This document shows, one piece after another, positions 1 to 8,395 of a stretch of DNA of 64,000 bases. Origin of the DNA: an uncultured Collinsella sp. (GTDB taxonomy: Bacteria > Actinomycetota > Coriobacteriia > Coriobacteriales > Coriobacteriaceae); contig UQLA01000007.1 in assembly GCA_900541745.1 (NCBI GenBank), positions 43,371 through 107,370 of the forward strand. Direction: 5' to 3'. A program made the translations under genes and the position numbers. Under the pieces are notes generated by a model. That model worked only from the letters and a program-made list of their open reading frames with translations, was not told the origin of the DNA and did no database searches. Every line of letters starts with the position of its first letter. The first letter of the stretch is position 1.

Positions 1-40
1 TTTCATCGCCTATTGCCTGCTCCGTTGCTGAAACCAATAT

Positions 41-58
41 AGTTCACCTAGGTTTACT
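41..58. promoter_or_regulatory. Imperfect palindrome at left edge, possible DtxR/MntR-type operator
   Basis: An 18-bp imperfect palindrome centred on CCTAGG (AGTTCACCTAGGTTTACT) lies about 35 bp before a possible leftward ATG at 6..4, of which only two codons are in the window. On the minus strand a TATATT-like -10 follows directly, so the site would overlap a promoter. It loosely resembles metalloregulator boxes of the DtxR/MntR family. The leftward gene itself cannot be judged. Confidence 0.25.
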
Positions 59-113
59 TTGTAGCGAAAACATGCTCCGTCATATCTTCTTCATATGTTA
101 GCTCGGGTAAACT

Positions 114-155
114 AAAACCACTACAAAGGGGACAGGCACCTTTGTGGTGGTTTTG
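114..155. repeat. Family A hairpin repeat, copy 1
   Basis: A stem of about 16 bp (AAAACCACYACAAAGG with its complement) surrounds a GACAGGCACC-type loop. It lies directly 3' of the leftward MGMT-type gene and ends in a T run on that strand, so it can serve as its Rho-independent terminator. Other copies are at 521, 2099, 3057, 37055 and 49872. Confidence 0.85.
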
Positions 156-170
156 GCCACGGCAGAGCCG

Positions 171-491
171 CTAGAGCCCTGCTGGCCAGCGACAGGCGAC
201 CAAGTCGACGTGCATGTCGTCCTTAAACGCCACACCCTCCCCTAGCAAAAGCTCACGCTGAGCATCGGGGCCGCCAAAGGCAAAGCCCTCGCAAATGCGA
301 CCGTCGGCAAATACCACGCGATGACAGGGAATCTCGCCGGGACGCGGATTGCTGTGCAGCGCATAGCCCACATAGCGCGCGCTTCGTGGACGGCCGGCGA
401 GCAGCGCCACCTGGCCGTACGTGGCGACCATCCCCTCGGGAATCTGCTCGACTACCTCGTACACCTGCTCAAAAAAGCCCTCAGACGCCAT
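171..491 (-). CDS. MGMT family DNA-binding domain protein (alkyltransferase-like)
   Basis: A short protein of 106 residues made only of the winged-helix DNA-binding domain of O6-alkylguanine-DNA alkyltransferases. The active-site motif PCHRVV is intact, so the alkyl-acceptor cysteine is present, unlike true ATL proteins which carry PWHR. The N-terminal domain of full-length Ada/Ogt is missing. Family members bind alkylated guanine and either repair it or flag it for excision repair. The start at 491 is chosen because AAGGGAG lies about seven bases upstream; a longer frame reaching 530 would run into the hairpin repeat. Confidence 0.85.
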   Translation of the reverse strand: MASEGFFEQVYEVVEQIPEGMVATYGQVALLAGRPRSARYVGYALHSNPRPGEIPCHRVVFADGRICEGFAFGGPDAQRELLLGEGVAFKDDMHVDLVACRWPAGL

Positions 492-520
492 CGCTCGCTC
501 CCTTCCACCCGGAAAAGCAT

Positions 521-559
521 AAACCACCACAAAGGTGCCTGTCCCCTTTGTGGTGGTTT
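521..559. repeat. Family A hairpin repeat, copy 2
   Basis: Near-perfect inverted repeat AAACCACCACAAAGG / CCTTTGTGGTGGTTT around TGCCTGTCC. It lies between the DegV stop and the MGMT-type start, both leftward, and is a plausible terminator for DegV. Confidence 0.9.
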
Positions 560-571
560 ATGGCAGGTCGG

Positions 572-1426
572 TTAGTTGGCGGGCTGGAAGAAGGCTACGG
601 CTACGGCGCCGGGGCCTACGTGGGTGCCGATGGTGGCGCCGATGGTGTGAACGGGCAGTTCGCCCTCGGTGTGGCCAGCCCACAGCGCCGCGCTGTCCTC
701 GACATACTTCTTGAGCACCGCATCCGAAAGGCCCGTATAGCCCAGTGCCAGCGGCATGGAAAAGTCGATGCCGCCTGCCTTTTCGACCTTTTGGTTCAGC
801 AGGTTGCGGCCGTTCTTGGAACCGCGCGCCTTGCCCAGCTGCACGATAAGGCCGTCCTCGACAGCCACCACGGGCTTTACGTTGAGCAGCGTGCCCACGG
901 CGCCGGCCGCAGCAGACAGGCGACCGCCGCGCACCAGGTACTCCAGCGTCTCGAGCAGGCCGATAACCACCACACGGTCGCGCACGGCCTCGACAGCCGC
1001 CGCGATCTGAGCTGCACTGTGGCCCTCGTCCACCAAGCGCAGCGCGTACTCGACCAGGACGCGCTCGCCCAGGGTGACGTTGTTGCTGTCTACCACGAAC
1101 ACGTCGCCACCTGGCGCCTCGGCAAGTGCGGTACGGGCACTCTGATTGGTGCCTGATAGCTTAGCGCCCACGGTAATAATCACCGCCTCGTCGCCGGCCT
1201 CGCGCGCTTCGGCAATCGCCTGCGAAAACGCATACGGGTTGACCTGGCCGGTCTTGGGCAGCTCATCGCGCTCCACGAGCATCTCGTAAAAGCGCTGGTG
1301 ATCGATGTCGATGCCATCCATGTACACATCGGTGCCAAAGGTGACGGACAGCGGCAAAACGGCCAGTGCTGGGTGCTCGGCCGGCGACATATCGCTTGCG
1401 GAATCGGTAATAATGCGGACGGACAT
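572..1426 (-). CDS. DegV family protein (fatty-acid binding)
   Basis: A 284-residue protein with the DegV signature start RIITDSASDMSP. DegV/FakB proteins bind a single fatty acid and present it to a fatty-acid kinase for phospholipid synthesis. The usual TSQPS-like lipid-head motif appears here as TGQVN near residue 75, a divergence from the second DegV at 56283, which keeps TSQPS. A later GTNQS segment matches the second conserved block. The start at 1426 has AGAAAGGAT upstream; the extended frame to 1474 lacks such a site. Confidence 0.88.
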   Translation of the reverse strand: MSVRIITDSASDMSPAEHPALAVLPLSVTFGTDVYMDGIDIDHQRFYEMLVERDELPKTGQVNPYAFSQAIAEAREAGDEAVIITVGAKLSGTNQSARTALAEAPGGDVFVVDSNNVTLGERVLVEYALRLVDEGHSAAQIAAAVEAVRDRVVVIGLLETLEYLVRGGRLSAAAGAVGTLLNVKPVVAVEDGLIVQLGKARGSKNGRNLLNQKVEKAGGIDFSMPLALGYTGLSDAVLKKYVEDSAALWAGHTEGELPVHTIGATIGTHVGPGAVAVAFFQPAN

Positions 1427-1545
1427 AGCGAATCCTTTCTTGCGCAGGTCCCGCGCAGGGAATTTTGACAGCAAGGCCCCGGCACGGTATACGCGCTCAA
1501 ACGGGACGATACAATGGTTGGCTGAAAGCTAGCGCCAGCGCGGCT

Positions 1546-1995
1546 CTAGATCTCGCGTAGAGTGTTGAGAATCGTACGCAGCGACGCGTACATCTGCTCA
1601 CGCTGCTCCACGCCCATGGCCTTACCGGTGGTGTCGAGCACTTCGCGAATGATGCGATCGGCCTCGCTCATGCTCTCGCCGCCCAGGGCAGTCAGGCGCA
1701 CCGGGGCACGGTACTTGACGGCCGCATCACCCGAATCATCGACCTCGACGTAGCCGCCCTCCTCCAGGTGTGCCAGTGTGCGCGAAACGGCGGCACGGGT
1801 AACGCCGGCCATGCGGGCGAGGTCGGCGCCAGTCAGGCCGTCCTTGCTGCGCTCGAGATAGTACAGGCACATGACGTCGGAGCCCTTGAGGCCCAGCCTT
1901 GCACCTTCGGACGTCTTGATGCGCTGAATCTCCTTGTAGAGGCCGCTGATCAGTCCGACAAAGTCCTCAAAACGTGTCTCGTCGTTCCACTGCAT
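1546..1995 (-). CDS. MarR family transcriptional regulator
   Basis: At 149 residues this has the normal MarR length. A winged helix-turn-helix is visible around residues 50-105 (GADLARMAGVTRAAVSRTLAHLEEGGYVE), flanked by helices that would dimerise. MarR proteins usually repress nearby genes and release DNA on binding small ligands. It lies upstream of the degV gene on the same strand with about 120 bp between, so degV is one possible target. The Shine-Dalgarno AAAGGCGG supports the start. Confidence 0.88.
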   Translation of the reverse strand: MQWNDETRFEDFVGLISGLYKEIQRIKTSEGARLGLKGSDVMCLYYLERSKDGLTGADLARMAGVTRAAVSRTLAHLEEGGYVEVDDSGDAAVKYRAPVRLTALGGESMSEADRIIREVLDTTGKAMGVEQREQMYASLRTILNTLREI

Positions 1996-2098
1996 GGTGA
2001 CGACCGCCTTTCGCTTACATGATGCTAACGGGTAAACATCTTAGACGCACGTCCGAGCCCCCCCTACCCAAACATCCCATTTGTTAACCCATCAACAT

Positions 2099-2138
2099 AA
2101 AAACCACCACAAAGGGACAGGCACCTTTGTGGTGGTTT
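2099..2138. repeat. Family A hairpin repeat, copy 3
   Basis: Same stem as the other family A copies with one G fewer in the loop side. It lies 26 bp after the stop of the leftward B3/B4 gene and is a likely terminator. Confidence 0.88.
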
Positions 2139-2164
2139 GGGGCATCAATAGGTTCTAGGCGCCG

Positions 2165-2884
2165 CTACAGCTCCACGCAGGGATTGTCGCGGGTTACAAG
2201 CGTCTTAACGACAACCGTCGCTCCCAGATAGCGCTCAAGCAGCTCGGCCAAGCGATCGATGGCGGCCTGGCAATCCCCCATCCGCTCGGGCTCCACGCAC
2301 TCAATCGCCAGGAACGCATCGGCCGAATCGTCGGACAGGGCCGTTCGAACGCCGTCGCGCCAGTTCCAGCAACGGCACACGGCGCCCGCATCATCGATGT
2401 AGGCGAGCTCGCCAGGCAGCGTCGGATCGTCCGCCTCCTCGCCAAGTGGCAAGAACGCGTCGCCGCCGTCGGTCACCGCCAGGCGCAGATTGCCCTCAAT
2501 AGCATGCAAATCCTCACCGCCAACGGGCAGCGCATAAGTCAACGAAATCGTGTTGTAGATATCCACCGCCGGCGTGATGTGGCCGACCGGCTTGCCTTTG
2601 AGCACGCGCTTGAGCAGGTTCTCAACTGAGCAACGCGCGCCCTTTTTAGTCTTGAACAGCCGGTACGCGTCACGCCAGGCCTTAACCGGCGCATTCTCGC
2701 TGATGGTATCACTCGTCAGGTGACGCTCCACATCGATATTGGCGCGGTCGAGCAACGCGGCAATCGCATCCACGTCCTCCTGGGAAATCTGCGCCGCGGG
2801 CTTCATGCCCTTTACGACCACAACGCCGATAGCCGCCTGCGGAAACAGCTCCCAAAACGAATCCTCGGCAACGAAACTCTTCAT
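2165..2884 (-). CDS. Stand-alone B3/B4 tRNA-binding domain protein
   Basis: A 239-residue protein matching the B3/B4 domain found in the PheRS beta chain, where it hydrolyses mischarged tRNA. The recognisable block runs from the SENAPVKAWRDAYRLF region to HITPAVDIYNTISLTYALPVGGEDL. Free-standing members are common and their substrate is usually unknown; trans-editing is an inference from the family. The start at 2884 follows AAGGGAG by five bases; an upstream in-frame ATG at 2899 would place the ribosome site inside the gene. The leader carries two hairpins, described separately. Confidence 0.8.
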   Translation of the reverse strand: MKSFVAEDSFWELFPQAAIGVVVVKGMKPAAQISQEDVDAIAALLDRANIDVERHLTSDTISENAPVKAWRDAYRLFKTKKGARCSVENLLKRVLKGKPVGHITPAVDIYNTISLTYALPVGGEDLHAIEGNLRLAVTDGGDAFLPLGEEADDPTLPGELAYIDDAGAVCRCWNWRDGVRTALSDDSADAFLAIECVEPERMGDCQAAIDRLAELLERYLGATVVVKTLVTRDNPCVEL

Positions 2885-2925
2885 ATGCTCTCCCTTCATA
2901 GCGTGCGCCCGAGCCCGGGCGCCTA

Positions 2926-3014
2926 AACAAAAAGCGCCCTCACAGCGGCCACCTTCAAAGTCCTACGGTGCCGCCACAAGAGCGCTTACGCTGCCCCCAT
3001 CCGGAGAAGGGGGC
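2926..3014 (-). promoter_or_regulatory. Leader with two hairpins ending in an intrinsic terminator
   Basis: On the minus strand, a G/C hairpin (2993-3014) is followed by a longer stem (2932-2987) and then TTTTTGTTT. It begins about 8 bases after the predicted start of transcription and ends about 40 bases before the B3/B4 gene. A terminator between promoter and gene suggests attenuation. The segment GTGGCGGCACCG within the long stem weakly recalls the T-box core, but the match is incomplete. Confidence 0.45.
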
Positions 3015-3028
3015 GATATGTCAGGCGT

Positions 3029-3057
3029 ATTGTAACCTGAGTCATCCGCCCAAGCAA
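3029..3057 (-). promoter_or_regulatory. Sigma-70-type promoter for the B3/B4 gene
   Basis: On the minus strand TTGCTT (3052-3057) and TACAAT (3029-3034) are separated by 17 bp. Transcription would start near 3022 and give a leader of about 138 nt. Confidence 0.55.
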
Positions 3058-3096
3058 AACCACCACAAAGGTGCCTGTCCCCTTTGTGGTGGTTTT
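3057..3096. repeat. Family A hairpin repeat, copy 4 (pckA terminator)
   Basis: A 16-bp perfect stem starting 16 bp after the pckA stop and ending in TTTT on the minus strand, so it should terminate pckA. Its left end touches the -35 box of the B3/B4 promoter. Confidence 0.88.
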
Positions 3097-3111
3097 GGGT
3101 CTGAGGCGACG

Positions 3112-4782
3112 CTAGTGGCGGAGTCCCAGCAGGCCGCGGCCGCGATGACGGGCCTCGGCGGGCACCTGGGCGTGCGGGCCGGCGGCTTTGACGGACTCGG
3201 GCAGGTGCGAGTACTTCTTCTCGAAGTTCTCCTCGAACATCACCGCCAGGTTGTGCGCGGCCTCGTCGTAGCGCGCAGTGCTCTGCCAGTACTGGCGCGG
3301 CACCAGGATACCGTCGGGCACACCGTGGCACGTCGTGGGAATGTCGACATTAAAGATGTCGTCGTGCACAAACTCGCTGTCCTCGATGGTACCGTCGAGG
3401 GCGCGAGCGACCAGTGAGCGCGTATAGGCAAGCTCGATGCGATGACCCACGCCGTAGCCGCCGCCAATCCAGCCGGTGTTGACCAGGTAGACGCGCGTGC
3501 GGCCGTCGGCGATGCGCTCGCCGAGCATCTTAGCGTAGACCATGGGGTCGAGCGGCATAAACGGCTCGCCAAACAGCGAGGAGAACGTGGGCGTGGGCTC
3601 GGTGACGCCGACCTCGGTGCCGGGGATCTTGGCGGTGAAGCCCGTCACAAAGTGGTACATGGCGGCGTCGGCCGTCAGGCGCGAGATGGGCGGCAACACG
3701 CCAAAGGCGTCGCAGGTCAAAAACAGCACGACGCTCGGGGTGGTGCCCATGCCCTTGGTCCACGCGTTGGGGATATGCTCGACGGGGTAGGCCACGCGCG
3801 TATTGTGCGTGATCGAGACGTCGTCGTAGTTAGGCTTGCGATTCTCATCGAGTACCACGTTTTCACAGATGGCGCCAAAGCGAACGGCGTTGAAAATCTC
3901 GGGCTCGTGGAACGCATCCAGGCCCTCGCACTTGGCGTAGCAGCCGCCCTCGACGTTAAAGATGCCCATGTCGGACCAGCCGTGCTCGTCGTCGCCGATC
4001 AGCAGGCGCGTGGGGTTGGCCGAAAGCGTGGTCTTGCCGGTGCCGGACAGGCCAAAGAACACCGCGGTCTCGTGCGTGACGGGATCCATGCTGGCCGAGC
4101 AATGCATGGGCAGTACGTCGTCCTCGACGGGCAGCAGGTAATTCATGACGCTGAAGATGGACTTTTTGATCTCGCCGGAGTAGCCGGTACCCGCGACCAG
4201 AATCACACGCTCCTGAAAATTGATGACCACCGCGGCGCTGGAATTAAGGCCTTTGATGGCGGGATCGCACTGGTAGCCCGGCGCTGCGAGAACGCAGAAG
4301 TCCGGCTCGCCGGTGCGTGCGATTTCGCGGGCAAGCGGGCGGGCGAGCATCTGCTTAATAAAGAGCGCCTGGCTGGCACGCTCGCAGGCGACGAGCAGGC
4401 GGCGTGTGTGGTTACGATCGGCGCCGGCCATGCCGCGGGTGACGAACACGTCGCGCTCGTTGAGATAGTCGACGATGCCGGCTTTGATGACCTCGTAGCT
4501 TTCGACGGACAGCGGGCGGTTGACGGCGCCCCAGGCAATCTTGTCGTGCACGTCGGGCGTGTCGGCGATAAAGCGGTCGTTGGGCGAACGTCCAGTACGC
4601 TCCCCCGTCTCGATCACCAGTGCGCCGTTGGAGGCCATGCGGCCTTCGTTGCGACGGATGGCATGCTCGACGAGCTCGGCTGCCGGCAGGTCAACCAGCA
4701 GGCGGGGCTGGTTCTCGGCGGGGTCTTCGACCAGCGTAATGCCAAAGTTGGACAGAACTTCTGCAGGGGTAACACCAGGCAT
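3112..4782 (-). CDS. pckA: Phosphoenolpyruvate carboxykinase (ATP)
   Basis: ATP-type PEPCK, which converts oxaloacetate and ATP to PEP, CO2 and ADP; in gut anaerobes the reverse, CO2-fixing direction is often used. The 556 residues fit the family. The kinase P-loop GLSGTGKTT sits in the middle of the protein, with the GDDEHGW metal-binding block after it and the GGYGVGHRI segment near the C-terminus. The substrate-binding RTGRSPNDRF motif is in the first 70 residues. The start at 4782 has AAAGGAGG six bases upstream. A 16-bp palindrome at 4857 may regulate it. Confidence 0.96.
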   Translation of the reverse strand: MPGVTPAEVLSNFGITLVEDPAENQPRLLVDLPAAELVEHAIRRNEGRMASNGALVIETGERTGRSPNDRFIADTPDVHDKIAWGAVNRPLSVESYEVIKAGIVDYLNERDVFVTRGMAGADRNHTRRLLVACERASQALFIKQMLARPLAREIARTGEPDFCVLAAPGYQCDPAIKGLNSSAAVVINFQERVILVAGTGYSGEIKKSIFSVMNYLLPVEDDVLPMHCSASMDPVTHETAVFFGLSGTGKTTLSANPTRLLIGDDEHGWSDMGIFNVEGGCYAKCEGLDAFHEPEIFNAVRFGAICENVVLDENRKPNYDDVSITHNTRVAYPVEHIPNAWTKGMGTTPSVVLFLTCDAFGVLPPISRLTADAAMYHFVTGFTAKIPGTEVGVTEPTPTFSSLFGEPFMPLDPMVYAKMLGERIADGRTRVYLVNTGWIGGGYGVGHRIELAYTRSLVARALDGTIEDSEFVHDDIFNVDIPTTCHGVPDGILVPRQYWQSTARYDEAAHNLAVMFEENFEKKYSHLPESVKAAGPHAQVPAEARHRGRGLLGLRH

Positions 4783-4856
4783 GGGGCCTCCTTTAAAAGC
4801 GCGACACGTGGACGCGGCACGCACTTTACTCACGTAAAGCCCGTTGTACCCGATAT

Positions 4857-4872
4857 GCAAAAACGTTTTTGC
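4857..4872. promoter_or_regulatory. 16-bp perfect palindrome upstream of pckA
   Basis: GCAAAAACGTTTTTGC is a perfect palindrome with a central CG, the symmetry typical of LacI/CcpA-family operators. It lies 75 bp before the pckA start. A catabolite-type control of PEPCK is an inference. Confidence 0.45.
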
Positions 4873-4928
4873 GGCAATGGTGAAGCGCCCGCCCAACGGT
4901 CAAAAATCGCAGACAAGCGGCCTAGTCA

Positions 4929-5033
4929 TTAGGGACGTTCTTAAACGACTAGTCGTTGGGGACACTCTTGAACGGGCAACAGCCAAGGAGTGTCCCCAGA
5001 TGCCGGCACTTAGGGACGTTCCTAAAGTGCCGA
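4929..5033. repeat. Family B repeat, copy 1
   Basis: A segment with the palindrome AAACGACTAGTCGTT and several GGGACGTTC / GTGTCCCC / TGCCGGCACT modules, some in inverted pairs. Similar modules recur at 47120-47170 and 63744-63909. It begins at the stop codon of the leftward lactate permease and may terminate it. Confidence 0.75.
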
Positions 5034-6605
5034 CTACAGCGGCAGGCCTTGGCCGAGCATGGCTATGGCGCTCATCAGGACCAGCATGCCGGCAGCGTAG
5101 GGCAGCACCGCGCCCAGGAGTTCGGCATCCTTACCGCGCACGTGCACGGCGGCAAGACCAATGGCGAGGGTCTGCGGCGAGATCATCTTACCAGCGGCGA
5201 CGCCCAGGGCGTTCAATGCGACCATCCAGTAGTCGCTCACACCCAGCGCAGTGGCGGCCTGGCTCTGAATGGGACCAAACAACATGCCCGAGGACGTGCC
5301 CGAGCCGGTCACGAACGCACCGACTGCGCCGATCCACGGAGCCAGAATCGGGTAGAGACCGCCGGCGACCGCAATGCAAAACGCACTGATCGACGAAATC
5401 ATGCCGGCATAGCCCATCACCTTGGCGCAGCCCAGTACCGAAAGCATCGTGATCACCGTCGGCGTCATCTGCTTCACAGTCGCGGCCAGCACCTCGCCCA
5501 TCATGCGCGGCGAAGCGCCCTGAATGGCACCGCCGACAAACGCCGCCAGGAAAATCCAGACGCCTGGCGTGTTGATCCACGAAAACGTAAGCATACCGGG
5601 ATTCTCACCGCAATACACCTGCACATGGCTCGCAAACGGCGCGAGCGCAGCATGTACAGCAGGCACCAGATTAGACGTGCCCAGCAGCAACACAAAGATC
5701 AGGATGAAGCACGACCAGGCCGAAAGCGCCGACTTAACGGTGAGCTTCTCCCCCGCCTCGATATTCATGTGAAAGCGTGCGTCCAGATGCCCCGACTTCT
5801 CGGCACGCATGGCAAGTGCAGCTGTCAGCGCGAGCGAAACGATGGATCCTACGACCACGGCCAGCTCGGGGCCCACAAACATGGCAAAGACCAGAGCCGC
5901 GCCGACAAACGACACGCCGGAGAGCAACGCCACGCCGGCAACACCGTGCAGACGCTCGCCCACACTCGCGGCATTGCCCTGGTCATCGGCAACACGGCCC
6001 GCAACCAGCACAATAAATAGCGGCATCACCACAAAGAACGGTGCGAGCTGCACCAGCTGAACGGTCGCTAGGTGAAGGGAATCCAAACCCACCAGGTCGG
6101 CAACGGACACCGTGGGGATGCCGATGGAGCCGTAGGGCGTGGGCACGCCGTTGGCCAGCAGGCAGATGAGCACGGCAGGCACGGCCTCAAAGCCCAGGCC
6201 CGCGAGCATGCCGGCGGGAATGGCGACAGCGGTACCAAAGCCAGCCATGCCCTCCATAAAGCCACCGAAGCACCAAGCCACGAGCAGCGCCAACAGACGA
6301 CGGTCGCTGCTGATGGAGGTGATCATACTGCCGATCACGTCCATGGCACCCGTGCGCACGCACAGGTTATACGTGAACACCGCGGCGATAATTACGAGCA
6401 CGATGGGCCACAGGGCCATCAAAAAGCCCTCGAGCGAGGCCGTGGCTATCTGTGCCGCCGGCAAATGCCACCACGCAAAGGCGAGCACGCACGAAAGGGC
6501 GAACGAGCCAATAGCGGCCTTCCAAGCTGGCCATTTAAAGCACAGCAGCATCACGACGAGCCAGATGATCGGCACAAGAGCCAGCAAAAACGCAGCGACA
6601 TCCAT
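5034..6605 (-). CDS. lldP: L-lactate permease (LctP family)
   Basis: A 523-residue polytopic membrane protein of the lactate permease family, which imports L-lactate or glycolate with protons. Roughly 13 hydrophobic segments can be seen from the N-terminus (AFLLALVPIIWLVVMLLCF) onward. Family landmarks include the CFGGFMEGMAGFGTAVAIP segment near residue 110 and the NALGVAAGKMISPQ segment near the C-terminus. The start at 6605 has AAGGAG about ten bases upstream. With pckA next door it would fit lactate use and gluconeogenesis, but the two genes are separated by repeats and are not clearly an operon. Confidence 0.93.
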   Translation of the reverse strand: MDVAAFLLALVPIIWLVVMLLCFKWPAWKAAIGSFALSCVLAFAWWHLPAAQIATASLEGFLMALWPIVLVIIAAVFTYNLCVRTGAMDVIGSMITSISSDRRLLALLVAWCFGGFMEGMAGFGTAVAIPAGMLAGLGFEAVPAVLICLLANGVPTPYGSIGIPTVSVADLVGLDSLHLATVQLVQLAPFFVVMPLFIVLVAGRVADDQGNAASVGERLHGVAGVALLSGVSFVGAALVFAMFVGPELAVVVGSIVSLALTAALAMRAEKSGHLDARFHMNIEAGEKLTVKSALSAWSCFILIFVLLLGTSNLVPAVHAALAPFASHVQVYCGENPGMLTFSWINTPGVWIFLAAFVGGAIQGASPRMMGEVLAATVKQMTPTVITMLSVLGCAKVMGYAGMISSISAFCIAVAGGLYPILAPWIGAVGAFVTGSGTSSGMLFGPIQSQAATALGVSDYWMVALNALGVAAGKMISPQTLAIGLAAVHVRGKDAELLGAVLPYAAGMLVLMSAIAMLGQGLPL

Positions 6606-6708
6606 GGGTAGAAACTCCTTGGTACCGCGCAAGCGGCATCGGGGGGTCACAAAACTTCAACAGGATACCGCACGTTTACCGACAAATTACAGCCGCCCGC
6701 CGAAATTA

Positions 6709-6725
6709 TTGAACAACCTGTTCAA
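6709..6725. promoter_or_regulatory. Palindromic operator between lldP and the flippase gene
   Basis: TTGAACAACCTGTTCAA has perfect 7-bp arms and a 3-bp centre. It lies between two divergent genes, about 26 bp upstream of a TATACT box (6751-6756) that would serve the rightward gene. It may control lldP, the rightward gene, or both. The regulator is not identified. Confidence 0.5.
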
Positions 6726-6783
6726 AAACACGAATGGACACCACCGCGACTATACTAGAGCGCAGCAAGAGAAAGGAATCGCC

Positions 6784-8358
6784 TTGAGCATCTCGCCCCT
6801 CGATAGCATCCGCCGCACCATCGCACACCGCAACGGCGTCACCGACCCCACCGTATTGGGCGGGGCGCACGGACAGGGCGGACGCATCGAGAACGGACTC
6901 TTCCCCGCATCGCACACCGCCGAGGAGCTTGCACGAATCCAAGAGCTAAGCCAGCGTAACGCCGGCGGTCCCGACAGCAGCCAGGCCACACGCCGTCGCC
7001 GCGAGCGCGATCGCCAGCCCGGCCCCATCCACCGCATGGTCAATGCCTGGTGGAACCGCCTGCTCGGAGCAGTCTACGGCGGCGGCTTCTCCACGCAAGA
7101 AGCCGAGTACGAAGATCACGCCACCCGTCGCGACTACCTTTGGAATACCCTGGGCACCGCCGTATGGGGCATGGCATTTCCGCTGCTCACCATTGTGTCG
7201 ACGCAGCTCGTGGGCGCCGAGGAGGCCGGCAAGTTCTCCATCGCCTTTGTCACCGGCACGCTCATCATGATCGCGTGCAACTACGGCGTGCGCAACTTTC
7301 AGGTCTCGGACATCGACGAAACGACGTCCTTTGCCTCCTACCAGCTCAACCGCTGGCTTTGCGGAGCGCTCGCCCTAGGCTGCGGCCTCATGTACAGCAG
7401 CGCCCGCGGCTACGATGCGCAGATGGCCACGATTGGCCTGGGCGTCTACCTCTATAAGGTGATCGACGGCATCGCCGACGTGTACGAGGGCCGCCTGCAG
7501 CAGGCCGACAAGCTCTATTTGGCCGGCATGAGCCAAACGCTACGTTCCGCCGGTGTCATCGCGGTCTTTAGCGTGGCACTGTTCCTTACGCGCAGCATGC
7601 CCATCGCGGCCATGGCCATGGGCATCGCCGCGATTGCCTCGCTCGTGCTGGTCACCGCCCCGCTCGCCCTGCTCGAAACCGAAAAATCGCGCCGCGTGAG
7701 CCTGCGCGAGGTCGGCCACCTGTTTATCCAGTGCGCCCCGCTCTTTGGTGCGCTGTTCCTGTTCAACCTTATCGAGAGCATGCCCAAGTTCGTGATGGAG
7801 GGCACGCTGGCCTACAAGTATCAGCTGTACTTTAATGCACTGTTCTTTCCGGCGCAGGCCATTTTGCTGAGCATTGGATTTATCTATAAACCGCAGCTCC
7901 TGCGTCTGTCGAGCATTTGGGCGAATCCGCGTAAGCGTCGCCGCTTTGACCTGATTATTGTTGCCGTTATGGCACTAATCGTGGTCATTACCGGAGCGTG
8001 CGCCGCATTTATGGCAGGCCCCGGCATCCCCATCATGAGCTTTATGTACGGCCTTAACTTTGAGCGCTACCGCACGCTGGCGCTGCTAATGGTCGTCGCC
8101 GGCGGCGTCACCGCGGCAATCGACTTTATCTACGCCATCATCACGGTGCTGCGCCACGCCGGCGACGTCACCAAGATCTACCTGATTTGCTTCGCCGTAA
8201 GCGTGGTGCTGCCGGTGATCCTGATTAAGCTGCTGAGTCTGATGGGCGCTGTGGTGAGCTACCTAGCCATCATGGCCCTACTCCTGGTGCTGCTGATTAT
8301 CGAGTACGCCCACATCCGCCAACGCATCGAACGCGACCGCAACCCATACGGCGCCTAA
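6784..8358 (+). CDS. Polysaccharide/lipid-linked oligosaccharide flippase (MOP superfamily)
   Basis: A 524-residue protein with a polar, disordered first ~110 residues followed by 12-14 hydrophobic segments, typical of Wzx/MATE-like flippases that move lipid-linked sugars across the membrane. A conserved YLWNTLGTAVWGMAFPLLTIV first membrane helix is recognisable. The chosen start is a TTG at 6784, six bases after AGAAAGGA; no ATG in this frame fits a ribosome site as well. It stands alone, divergent from lldP, not in a glycan cluster, so its substrate cannot be named. Confidence 0.8.
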   Translation: MSISPLDSIRRTIAHRNGVTDPTVLGGAHGQGGRIENGLFPASHTAEELARIQELSQRNAGGPDSSQATRRRRERDRQPGPIHRMVNAWWNRLLGAVYGGGFSTQEAEYEDHATRRDYLWNTLGTAVWGMAFPLLTIVSTQLVGAEEAGKFSIAFVTGTLIMIACNYGVRNFQVSDIDETTSFASYQLNRWLCGALALGCGLMYSSARGYDAQMATIGLGVYLYKVIDGIADVYEGRLQQADKLYLAGMSQTLRSAGVIAVFSVALFLTRSMPIAAMAMGIAAIASLVLVTAPLALLETEKSRRVSLREVGHLFIQCAPLFGALFLFNLIESMPKFVMEGTLAYKYQLYFNALFFPAQAILLSIGFIYKPQLLRLSSIWANPRKRRRFDLIIVAVMALIVVITGACAAFMAGPGIPIMSFMYGLNFERYRTLALLMVVAGGVTAAIDFIYAIITVLRHAGDVTKIYLICFAVSVVLPVILIKLLSLMGAVVSYLAIMALLLVLLIIEYAHIRQRIERDRNPYGA

Positions 8359-8395
8359 TTAGCTGCCCTATCACCGGAATTTGCGATGGAATCAC

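Noticed and set aside
114..559. CRISPR array formed by the repeats near the left end
   Set aside because: The repeats are palindromic, hundreds of bases apart, with genes between them and no uniform spacers.
1180..1500. Alternative leftward frame overlapping degV
   Set aside because: It is a shadow of the DegV frame without its own start signal or family similarity.
3442..4932. A 496-residue open frame on the plus strand opposite pckA
   Set aside because: It is antisense to a strongly conserved gene, has no ribosome site, and reflects GC-rich codon bias.
6139..6783. Upstream extension of the flippase frame over lldP
   Set aside because: It overlaps the start of lldP on the other strand and lacks a ribosome site; the TTG at 6784 fits better.
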